A stretch of 64,000 bases of DNA from Oscheius onirici (taxonomy: Eukaryota > Nematoda > Chromadorea > Rhabditida > Rhabditidae). The stretch spans positions 744,001-808,000 of the forward strand of contig OW051470.1 in assembly GCA_932521025.1 (NCBI GenBank). The letters are read 5' to 3'. This document shows, in pieces, positions 55,238-64,000 of the stretch; within the stretch, counting starts at the first letter, position 1, and the number at the start of each line of letters is the position of its first letter. Made by a program: the position numbers and the translations under genes. The notes under the pieces were generated by a model, which searched no databases, was not told the DNA's origin, and saw only the letters and a program-made list of their open reading frames with translations.

Positions 55238-56402
55238 TCTGGAAGGGAGTTAGTAGAAATTCTCAAGTGTTGGAGCAATGTTGCCTTTTATAGGTTTCTG
55301 ATGAACACAATCAAGTTCTAAAAAAAAGTTACATGAATTAATTTTTACAGTTTTATTTTTGTAAAATTCAAAGAACACAAGATTTCCATGGCTAAAGAAC
55401 TCGTTTTTGCCTTTTGAGTCCCAGTTCTACTTTTCCTTGCATTTTTCCCTTGTCACTCTGTTCCAGTTACTGTCACATCCTCTCCGAAGGTTCCTGTCGC
55501 GACTTGTTAAAAACTAACAAGGGGGAAAACCCGAAAAACTCGCTCCAGGAGCGCATTTTTGACCAACGCATTTTTGAGCTTTGCAAGTTGTAGAGCTCAT
55601 CAAACTCTACAACTTTGCAGAACATCACAAGGCTGTAAAATGTAAGCATGACCTAGAAAATTAGGATATCTTCTCAAAGTTCTGGAATTTTGGGGGAAGC
55701 CTTCCACTGTTGGGAGTATCGCTTACGTACCACAGCAAACCCACAGGACATGCCTGTTGATCCGGCTTTCACTGGTTGACGGAGGTAGCTTGCGCACTTT
55801 TGCTCAGGGCTGAGCCATCATCTGAAAAGTGATGCAAGTTTTTAACTTGCGGTGCACTTAACTTTTTGGATGTCCTCCCTTATGGGAGGCAACAAAACTC
55901 ATCAAATTCAACTGTAATTTCAAAAGTGGTGCTTTGGCTTGCCTTAGCGGTGTACTTAATCTTTGGAGAGCTTCCCTTATGGAAGGAGACAAAATTTTAA
56001 AGAGCTGTGCGCACAATACTCTTCTTCTTGTCCTCAATTAGAGGGTCAGACAGACAGAAATTGCTCCCTGTGCCGAATTCCGAACTCCATAGTCCTGAAG
56101 AAACCCGAATCTGGGTGGCTACAAACTCGAAAAAAGGGTGTGTTGAAATGAGCAGGCTAGTGGGACCGAATGTGACACGGACAGATAACTTAAAGTTACG
56201 AAATTTTTAGCCTAAGTTCATGTATTTTTCTCATCAATAAATTAAGTTTCCGGCATTATTGCCATCATTATCAGAAAAGCAAAAAAAACATCAAATTTTT
56301 TTTTGAAATTATTGGAAAAACACAAACTTGAACATAATTAAGCTATAAAAACAAAACTTTGAAAGAATAACTTCAAAACAGCAATTTTCGAGGAGACTTC
56401 AG
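55238..56402. other. intergenic spacer with repeats
   Basis: 55555-55645 is a member of the fold-back family (AGTTGTAGAGCTC ... CTACAACTTTGCAGAACATC). 55845-55910 and 55942-56000 form a degenerate tandem pair (GCGGTGCACTTAA.CTTTGGA...CTCCCTTATGG.AGGC). No RNA gene could be recognised in the GC-richer 55710-55830 stretch. Confidence 0.5.
55555..55645. repeat. fold-back core repeat
   Basis: GCATTTTTGAGCTTTGCAAG / TTGTAGAGCTCATC ... CTACAACTTTGCAGAACATC / AAGGCTGTAAAATG. It is the fifth member of the dispersed palindromic family. Confidence 0.75.
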
Positions 56403-57082
56403 ATGCTGTTGGCGTTGTTTCCACTACTGTGGAGCTACTCTCTGGCCTGCACCTGTAAGTTCTACCTACTTTTACAGGACTTTTTTTTCAGATTTCTGTC
56501 AAACTGGTGACTGTAGCTATACTATCCCCATAGGAAACTGCCGCAGTGGATTCTATATCGAAGGTAACTTTTGCTGTAGAATGCCCGGTTCAGTCCTTTA
56601 CTATGTAAAGTATGGACAGAGCATATTATCGAACATCTCTTGCGCGTCCAGTCCTTGTCCTGAAGGCCAATTTTGTGGCGAAGCCCGTACCGGAAACGAT
56701 AGGCCTCATAGCAAGTTCTGCTTTGATCGCAATCCAGGATATCTTAATGACGCCGTTTTCAAAAAGATTGACAAGGGGCAAGAAACGTGGGAAAAATCTT
56801 GTACGAAACGACAAGATTGTGAAGGAGAAGGTGTGACCTGTGGAGATATCAAAGGCTCGAAGTTCTGCTTGCGTAAGTTATCATTTTCTTATTTAAGTGT
56901 TTATTGGAGCAGTTGAGACTGGCTACAAGCCCGGTCAGACCAGACTTGAAATCAGCACTGGCCAAGCCAGCCAGGTTGATCATTACTGTGTCAGAGTTCT
57001 TTCTGATCCCACGAAACCTCTTCCCAAAACCAAAAGGCTTACTAGTTCAAAAACGGACCTTTACCTTGCTAGGACGAAATAA
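56403..57082 (+). CDS. secreted cysteine-rich protein, single-module form
   Basis: Three exons (56403-56454, 56492-56872, 56913-57082) give 200 aa in phase. Residues 1-16 (MLLALFPLLWSYSLAC) are a signal peptide. The middle exon encodes one Cys-rich module: YFCQTGDCSY, GFYIEGNFCCR, CPEGQFCGEA and CTKRQDCEGEGVTCGD, ending KFCL. The last exon is Lys/Thr-rich without the module. The module pattern is repeated in the following gene, whose exons also have phase-1 borders. The family is unknown to me; the Cys spacing and CPxGxxC motifs suggest an extracellular protein stabilised by disulfides. Confidence 0.68.
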
Positions 57083-57497
57083 ATTTTGCTAGGCCTAGGT
57101 TAACTTTATAGGAAGTGTTATCAATTATTCTTATGCCTCGACCTAGCATATTTTCTCCGAGGCGAAGAAGAAGATTGAAAGCAAAGAGTTTCCGTCCAAT
57201 TAGACCATCTGAAAAGGTGCACAACTAGCATGATTCTCTATTCCACAAAAAATTCCACCAGCTCTTTCCAGCAAACCTTATGCAACCATTTCTTTTGGGA
57301 TTTTATTAAAATTATTGCCCTCAGATTCGCATTTTGACAATGCAAAGGGGTTGAAAAGTTCAAAATACACTTCGGGCAACCTTAGCGTTTTAATAAGAGG
57401 ATTTTCGGGCATTAGAGCCATCGAATGAAAGCAAGGGAAATAGAGCCATCGAACGTGTTTTGTTATTTTTTTCTCAATGCAGAAATAATATTGCAAG
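57083..57497. other. spacer with protein-like repeat
   Basis: 57290-57410 (minus) is the homologue of 44279-44460. It separates the two Cys-rich genes. No start exon for the second gene was found here. Confidence 0.45.
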
Positions 57498-60400
57498 ACA
57501 CACGAGATTGGGAAGGACGAAGAATTTTGTGGAAGAAGTATGACAAATGGAACTGAAATCAATGGTAGATTTTGCTATGAGAGTGAGTTCTTTCTCTGTC
57601 CCTCTGCCTACAGTAATCTATATTTAGGACCAGTTTCTTTCTGGAACAGAGATCTGAGCCTAAAAGAAGGCAAACTGACCAAATGTGGGGAAAATCTACC
57701 GCGCTGTCTTCCTGGAACAGCTTGTGCACTTCTTGACGTGAAAGAGAAAGAGAAACTTCAAGTTTCCGTCTGTATCCATCCTTCTTCGAATGAAGCCTGT
57801 CCTACTGGAAGAGCTCCTCGTCTGAATAATGGCTCTCCTCTGACTGCAGATGAATGTAAAAATGGGACTATGAAGGGCTGGCAGTGCTGTGATAAGATTG
57901 TATCTTGGTTTTATGGAGACTTTCATCAAACACCCGAGATTGACAGCGACACAGAGGGAAAAGTCATGTACGACTTCGGCAGAATGTGGGAAAGGATTTT
58001 TTTTTGCGATGATGGATATTTGCTGCCTGGGTGGAAGAAGGATGAAACGAAGTATTGTTTCCGAGGTTAGTTTTTCTAGCTCTGTCACATTTACTGATAA
58101 TGTTACTGATACTTTTGTAGTCTGAACTGAGACAAGACCGTAGAACGAACCATAACCGTAATGCAACGAAAAAAAAAGTTGAATGCGCAGGCAAACTTAC
58201 CCAGCTAAAATTGTAATTGGTTTGAGTTGTGTGAACTGTTGTGCACTTTTTCATTTTACTTGGATACTCAGTAAGAGATACGCAGTTAAATTACCTATGC
58301 AATAACACGAAATGCGTGAACTTTTTTCCTTTAATTGGATATTCAGTCAGATACGTAGATAGACAAATTCCATTTTGCTGCATGTCTTTGGAGCAAAGAC
58401 ACGTTGTCGCAACGTCCATTTTTAAACTCCTATTTTCTCTCAGTCGCCGCTAAACAGACTATATTTTCAAATGTCTTTTCAGAGCCCCACAAATTCTGGA
58501 TTGAGACGAGCACGATAAAAAGTCAGGCTCAGAAGTGTTCCAAGACTAAAGCATGTTCTTCTGGATGGCTTTGTCTCTTCTCCGCCGTTGTCAACGAGCC
58601 TCTTTGCGTCACTGTTGGTTCATGTATAACCGGTGAACTCATTGCCGTTTACAAAAATTTTACGGAAAAGGCCTGTCATGGATTTGAATATTGTTGCCCA
58701 GACATTTACTCTCAAATGTACAAGACTTTATCCTGGGATGAAACGCATGCAAGGCAGATGTGCACAGAGCATAGAAATTGCAAGAAGGGAGAGTTCTGTG
58801 ATGAGACTATAGTAAACAACAAAACTTCTAAAATCAAGTTCTGCTTCAAAGGTTTGTTCTCTTCCAAGGACAAGAGTCGAAGATATAGAAAGACCTAAAG
58901 TACAATTTTTGGTTGTACTGCAGTAGGCCCCCTCCTCAGTTCGTTCAAAAAAATTGGCGCCCTTTTCCAAATTGCCTGAAACTTGATTCTTCACCGATTT
59001 CCTTTCATTTTTCACGTTTGTAACCATGTTTAGTCGTTTCAGCGTGTAAAACAACCCCCTTGGTGTTCAGATTGGTCGAAAATATTTAGAAATAGAAGGA
59101 AAATTTCCGAGAACGGTTTATGAAAGGGAAAGTGCCTTTTTCATGTTATTTTCGACCAATTTTCACGTCCGAGAGGGTTTTTAGCACACGCAGAACTCTA
59201 TAAACTTGCTTACAAAAGTGAAAAATAGAAGAAAATGGTGAAAAACGAAACTTCAAGGAAGTTTGAACGAACTGAGGCGGCTATTGCACGAACTGAGTAC
59301 AACCCAATTTTCAGGCCCTGTATCTTACTGGGACAGAGACAAGACTCTGACTGCGGGATCATTGGTAGCTTGTGATGCTAACAAACCATGCCAAATAGGC
59401 CAAGTTTGTGCCTTTATGCAAAAGAATGCTCCTCGGATTTGCGTCATTACAATTTCCAGTCATATCTGTCCTTCTGGACTCTTTCCTCTCCAGCTTCCAA
59501 GCGGAGAACTGGAAACCGAAACAACGTGCAAAGGCTTGAAAGTTATGAAAAATGGCTTTTGTTGTGGCAGCATAGTCTCCGCATTTTATGGCTCTTATAA
59601 GATGTGTCGACAGGGTATGGAGGCGATATCACAGACAAAGACTGCAGCAAAGTATTGTGTTCGAGGTGAGACGGAGGGATACAGGGGTGGACATTAAATA
59701 GTTGGAACTCCGATCTAGCGTCGCTCAGATAGATCGTCCGGGTCTGGTTTTTTAACGAAATAAAATTTCTTGATTCATGATACCCCTATCATGGACTTTT
59801 TCAATTCGCATGCCAAAAGTTCATGCGAACATACAAGTTGATATTGTGCAGGGGCATTGGATATAAAATATTGTTTGGCGGCATGATATAGACAACCCTG
59901 GAGATTGCCGTTTAAAAAGTTACCCACAAAAAATGCCCAAATTTCAATTAATATATCGGCCTGTAAAACCACATAAATAAACCAAATCACTTGATATTCT
60001 GGGTAAAGAACTGCCTTTCGTTGGGCTAACTTGAGCCAAAAAATCAGACCCGGACGATCTATCTGAGCGACGCTAGATCGGAGTTTCAACTAGTTAATGT
60101 CCACCCCGGTATAAGACTGAGACTCAATCGTACTTTTAGAACCTGCTATTTATTGGAAACATAAATCCAACTTGATGGATCTGTATTCGTGCAAGCATAC
60201 TAAGGATTGCGACGAACCCGAAAACACACACTTTTGTGGCTGGTCAGACGTTACGAAATCCTCGATTTGCATGGAACTCCAGGACGAATATCAGTGTCCA
60301 ACTGGTTACTATCCAGTAGTCCATCCCAACAACCAGCTCGTCACGATGCCAACAGAAGATCCCAAACTCCCAATTTTTCGCTACAAGAACATTTGCTGTC

Positions 60401-60580
60401 ATAGGCCAATGTCTAGACTCTACCGCGACATAGGTATAACACGATACACGGAGAAGCCACTGTACGCTTGCGAAACGCACGACGACTGTGGAAATGACGA
60501 GTTTTGCGATCCGGTCTGGTTCAACAAATTTGCTGTCAAGATTAAACCACTGTACACTGAGAAGAAGTACTGTTTTAAAG
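57498..60580 (+). CDS. modular cysteine-rich secreted protein, 5' and 3' ends uncertain
   Basis: Exons 57498-57582, 57628-58065, 58483-58851, 59315-59665 and 60140-60580 all have phase-1 borders and stay open. From the second on, each of the four exons is a copy of one module. It begins P-x-x-[FY]-W (PVSFWNRDLSLKEG, EPHKFWIETS, GPVSYWDRDKTLTAG, EPAIYWKHKS), has CPxG and C-C-x-x-[IM] motifs (WQCCDKIVSWFYG, EYCCPD, GFCCGSIVSAFYG, NICCHRPMSRLY) and ends [KF]-Y/F-C-[FV]-[KR]-G. Symmetric exons like these allow exon duplication without frameshift. The 5' start and signal peptide are missing. The acceptor before 57498 (TTGCAAG) is poor, and a stop in frame lies just upstream. A possible last exon, 60641-60698, ends in a stop but is weak. 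Function unknown; extracellular role inferred. Confidence 0.6.
58930..59290. mobile_element. fold-back element in module intron
   Basis: The ends CCTCCTCAGTTCGTTCAAA and TTTGAACGAACTGAGGCGG are inverted and about 310 b apart. The interior has further short inverted blocks. It fills most of the intron between modules 2 and 3. Confidence 0.55.
59683..60109. mobile_element. MITE with CAGGGGTGGACATTAA ends
   Basis: The terminal inverted repeats are about 65 b: CAGGGGTGGACATTAAATAG ... TCGTCCGGGTCTG, and the right end is their near-exact inverse. The element is 427 b. The CAGGGGTGG terminus resembles hAT ends, but no clean 8-bp duplication is visible. It sits in the intron between modules 3 and 4. 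The related single end is at 46168. Confidence 0.82.
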
Positions 60581-62029
60581 GTAAGTTCAAATTTTCTGTG
60601 GTGAAAGCAGCGCGATGATTTAAATATTAGGTTATAACAGTCAGCGGTTGTTTGTTCAAATTGTCTGTAATACACGCAAACTGGACCAGTTCTTGATCCA
60701 AAAAGAGATCTGTTCTGACATTTATTTAAAATTAATTCCTTGTTTCAAGCGTTCATCTCTTCTAGCAGCTTCCCAGTTGTTCTCGTCCCATCTCCACAAT
60801 ACTTTGGTGTTGAGCCTTAGGCTATCTTTCCATCTTACATGTTGCCTGCCCGGCCTTCTTCTGCCTTCTAACGGAGTCCATTCCGAGCAAATCCTTGCCT
60901 AATCATCGTGTCATTTTAGGCTTATCTTTCTAGCCCATTTCAACTTGTTCAGCTGGGCAGCCTGCTTCCAATCTTTCATCCTGACATTTAATAGGGGGAT
61001 CACTGTGCATCCCAATTTGGAAGTCCGAGCTTTCGGGGAACACGATAGTTTTAACAATCAGCTGAAAATTAAATTGCTCCCAGGTCTCTGTGTATGTCTG
61101 TCGGAAACATTAATTGGCAATCGAAACAGAGGGATTTGTGTGCACAATTAAGGCGAAAGAAGTTAGTAGTAACAAGTTTGAACAGTTTACTATTGGGAGA
61201 ATTTGATTCTGTATACGGTAGTTCCCATACAGAAACGGATTTCGAGTGATCTGTCTTTGCCAAAGAATATATGGGGGATAGTAGATAACTTTGGCCCTGG
61301 AAGGACGTTGCAAATCTTGCTTGTTAAAAACATTCGATTTGATAAAAATAGGAGTGAGACGTTAGTTTCGCGCCGAAAATTATCCCGAGACGTTAGTGGA
61401 ACTAATATCTCTCTACTACTAAAGCGCAATGTCTGTGGTAGCTGCGTCAAAAGGTGATATATCTCCCTCAAAGAGGAATGTTTCCAGCTGAGTAGCAACG
61501 TTTTCATGCTGTTCAATTTTTTTCTTGAACGGATTACTCTCAATGCTACAGTAACTGCCACAGCGATACGATAAACACGATTACGTCGATCACTTCTGAT
61601 CCTTTCCCCCGTCAACCGATCCCTCTTGATCGCTTCCCCAGTCAACCGATCCCTTCTGATCCCCTAGCGGTTAGCCTGACCCTATTTCCTACTCAAAATA
61701 ATTCAGCAAAAATATTTGTCGAGGAGAGGTGTCGAACCGGGTTGTTTGGGTGAAGACGGCGACCTTAACAATACACCAAAATTTCGTGGCCATGGACAAA
61801 CAAACAAACAAACATCCAAACGTCCACCACAGACACCATTGCGCTTTAGATAGTTTAGATGTGTGACCCCCACTCGGTACAAAACCTTCGAACCGTTTTT
61901 CTTTATTTTCGAGCTCTTATCTGTCCGCCCTTGACAAACATCGGTGCGAAATTAGAACTCAAAAATGCTGACAAACAAACAAAAATCACAGAAAAAATTA
62001 AGGTATCACTTTTGTTGGTTAAACAAACT
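60581..62029. other. retroelement debris and repeats, no gene
   Basis: This contains the LINE fragment (60690-61060), a repeat shared with the NHR intron (61083-61330) and a 439-b inverted-repeat unit (61418-61856) bounded by CTAAAGCGCAATGTCTGTGG / CCACAGACACCATTGCGCTTTAG. Confidence 0.6.
60690..61060 (-). pseudogene. LINE reverse transcriptase C-terminal remnant
   Basis: Minus-strand reading gives AAQLNKLKWARKI, WTPLEGRRRPGRQHVRWKDS and WRWDENNWEAARRDERLK, interrupted by two stops. It is the same conserved end of LINE ORF2 as in the TIR elements but a different lineage. There is no palm domain. Confidence 0.8.
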
Positions 62030-63193
62030 TCACAGTTCTATAGGGCTTTTGACGGGAAAGCTGGTCATTTCCGGATAGTTATAGTGGATAAAGTCCAAGA
62101 CTCTTTGCATCTGCGGTCGTTTTTCCGAATCTCTTCTTCCACAAGCCTTGATGATCTTCTCCAAAACTGTCTTTGCTTCCATGTCCTCAAAATTTGGTCT
62201 GCTCTCGTAGTTGAAAGATTCCTCTGGTCTGAAAAATTGATTTGGTGGGAAAAAAACATACGCAGTAAAAAGAAGAAGATGGAGCAACACGGCGAAGCCG
62301 AACGTCAGTCTACTCCCGGAATCCGAATTTTGGTCAGTTGGCCGGAATATATTCCTGCGGTAACATTTTAAATAAAAACTTTTCACAAATCCCACCTTCT
62401 TTTTGGTTGCGAAGGCTTCAATGGACCCAACTTTGCAGTCCAACCGTCATCGAAAAGAAAAATGCTGAAAACGTGTTTCCCCAAAATTTCTGATTCGTTA
62501 CTTTTTGGGACTTAGATCTCTTTCGTATCCTCCATTTTCGACGACAAAACTAAGGGCTGAAGCTATGCCTCTGGCCCAGGAGAGGTGAAACGGCCTATGG
62601 TTCAAGCCTTGTTCGTGGTCTGCAGTAATCATCAGTTATAGAAATGAAAACACTTGCAGTCGTGTATGGTCCCACTTCCTGGACATTCCATGTGAAAGCC
62701 GTTGAGAGAGCAACCATAAAATTGTAGCAAATTTGGATGCTGCAGTGTCTGAAAGATGCGAATGGTTGAAAATACAAATTATTCTCGGGAAAGAGTGATA
62801 AAAGCACAGAATGGAAAAAAATCTCAGAAGAAAAATAGATACTTTCCGAACCGTTTGTTTTTTATACTTTTTTTAATCTATACTTTTGTCTATACTTTTT
62901 TACCTTCAGTTCTTCCACTTCGTTTCGTTTATAGGTTAGTCCTATTTGCTTCTTTTGAGGGTAGGAAGCGTTTATTCGCGTGGGTTCATTTTTGAGAGTT
63001 TTGAAGATTTCCTTTTTGATAGTTTGGGGGAACATGACTTCAAGTAGGACTTCAAGTATTCCATTGAATTTAAGCGATATGCTGAAAATTGACGGTTATG
63101 AAAACACTAAAAATTGTACTGTACTCACCCGTAAAGCGCGCTTTCATCAACTTCATAAGGTCTTCCTTCGAGATTTGGTACAACTTCCATAGC
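62030..63193 (-). CDS. protein-kinase-like domain protein, DFG lost
   Basis: Seven exons (63129-63193, 62904-63081, 62652-62748, 62502-62619, 62396-62464, 62262-62354, 62030-62228) give 271 aa in phase from ATG 63190. This is essentially a stand-alone kinase fold. EVEELKTLQHPNLLQFYGCS marks helix C and strand 4. SWARGIASALSFV then ERDLSPKNIFLFDDG is the catalytic loop, with D and N present. AKLGP stands where DFG should be. FGFAVLLHLLLFTARPEESF is helix F, and EKRPQMQRVLDFIH the last helix. The glycine loop and the N-lobe lysine are not clear. Loss of DFG suggests a pseudokinase. TTTTAG three bases before the ATG could be a trans-splice site, with the upstream kinase-like gene ending 221 b away, so an operon is possible. 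Confidence 0.68.
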
Positions 63194-63413
63194 CTAAAAC
63201 TAAATTAACTACAAAAACATCAATTTAAAATATGGTTAACGTAGTATAACGTTCTAGCAACAACCAAAATCGCTTTTCTTTTTGTGCTGAGGATATATGG
63301 ACGGGATTTTCACAAAAATGGGCAAGAGTATAACTGATGATGGCTACAAAAGTTCTGGAGAAACAAACTTTTTTTTGGAAAAAAAAAAAAAAAACACTGT
63401 CAAAAACTCGGGA
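63194..63413. other. intercistronic spacer between kinase-like genes
   Basis: 220 b, A/T-rich, with a long A run at about 63380 and no exon. The length and the acceptor at 63194-63196 are compatible with SL-type trans-splicing in a two-gene operon, but this is inference. Confidence 0.4.
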
Positions 63414-64000
63414 TCAGTTTTGGAGAATGGGGAACAGAGTGGCGTCAAGTTCCAGGACCACATGTTCCATAGAAGGACGCTGAGTTCTGTCCGGATTCAT
63501 ACAGGAACGGATACTCGGCTCCAGATCTCCAAGATCTCTTTTGATGTCCTCATAGTTAAAGGTGTTGTAATCTGGCAGCCTGAAAGAGACAGTTTTTTGG
63601 AATATCGGTAATAAAACTGACCCGCTCAAAAGGATGCAGATTGCCAACGTTGCCCAGTTGTAAGCGTGATCAGCAAAGCTGTAGTCGGCCAGAACTCCAT
63701 CAACCATGTTCGGATCGACGAAAAAGCGCGTTTCATCAGTTCTAGAAATATAAAATCTATCTGTCCCACTGCTTCACTTACGTCAGGTACGGAATTCCCG
63801 TACATGTCAAGATCGGTACTTTGAGCGTGTTTTGTCTCGGGTCGTTGGTCAGGTAGAGGCTGAATCACTCACAATTCTACTTAAATAGATGCATACTTGT
63901 CAAACGTGAGCGGTGCAGTCAGTACGCCAGTCTTCTCCAGTACCACGAAATACCGTCCCAAATCTCGGCAGTATTCCAGCTTCTCTCTGTACGGCAGATA
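63414..64000 (-). CDS. second kinase-like gene, C-lobe (continues beyond window)
   Basis: Exons in transcript order are 63897-64000 (partial), 63782-63859, 63622-63741 and 63414-63579, in phase, ending LFPILQN-stop. The kinase C-lobe is recognisable. LTAPLTFDNLYLTND sits where HRDLKPEN usually is, with the catalytic Asp replaced. PILTCTG stands for the DFG segment. DPNMVDG...ADYSFADHAYNWATLAIC covers the activation end and helix F, and DRTQRPSMEHVVLELD the last helix. Both catalytic motifs are lost, so this is a probable pseudokinase. It is related to, but clearly diverged from, the gene at 62030-63193. The N-lobe and any extracellular part lie off the right edge. Confidence 0.65.

Noticed and set aside
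55710..55870. Possible small nuclear or 5S RNA gene
   Set aside because: A GC-richer block with CGCTTACG-like words was compared from memory with U1, U2, U4, U5, U6, SL and 5S RNAs; none matched.

Overview
The window is nuclear DNA of a nematode, most likely a free-living rhabditid close to Caenorhabditis. The evidence is short introns (about 40-60 b) ending in TTTTCAG, TATA-type promoters close to ATGs, and families typical of such worms: a warthog-type hedgehog-related protein with a Hint domain, a nuclear hormone receptor with a divergent DNA-binding domain, a serpentine chemoreceptor-like GPCR, an SXP/RAL-2 protein, an N-myristoylated globin, a 12-kDa small heat shock protein and a Skp1-related gene. 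Exon models were built by hand. Those called complete have matching splice phases and a total coding length divisible by three.

Layout. 1-3260: right part of a large inverted duplication, carrying the 3' two thirds of an uncharacterised gene plus a truncated GPCR copy. 3261-5126: repeats. 5127-8656: warthog-like gene. 9050-10229: small coiled-coil gene and spacer. 10227-13530 (minus): nuclear receptor. 13531-16032: repeats. 16033-17378: SXP/RAL-2 gene. 17696-18865: GPCR. 19116-25689 (minus): the other copy of the uncharacterised gene, about 753 aa. 25724-26118: Skp1-related remnant. 26435-30171: tRNA-Cys, an inverted second tRNA-Cys and a broken third copy. 30172-35331: gene-poor DNA with MITE hairpins and CTCTGA satellites. 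35332-39076: globin. 40167-45690: three members of an unknown family, one intact and two decayed. 46-48.8 kb: tandem and hAT-like repeats. 48852-52112 (minus): two genes for secreted proteins. 53263-54236 (minus): small HSP. 55016-60580: small and modular cysteine-rich secreted proteins. 60.6-61.9 kb: retroelement debris. 62030-64000 (minus): two adjacent kinase-like genes.

The mobile fraction is large and layered. A 740-b element with 8-bp target duplications carries the C-terminal end of a LINE reverse transcriptase. It sits in the same intron of both arms of the inverted duplication, so it inserted before the duplication. A family of fold-back elements with a GCAAAGTTGTAG / CTACAACTTTGC core recurs at five places. 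Several other MITE-type hairpins lie in introns. The third tRNA-Cys copy has had its T-arm replaced by the exact reverse complement of its own first ten bases, the signature of a template-switch mutation.

No operon-like metabolic cassette, CRISPR array or viral genome is seen. The most unusual content is the uncharacterised multi-exon genes (753-aa, 313-aa and modular cysteine-rich), the adjacent kinase-like pair and the mosaic inverted duplication.
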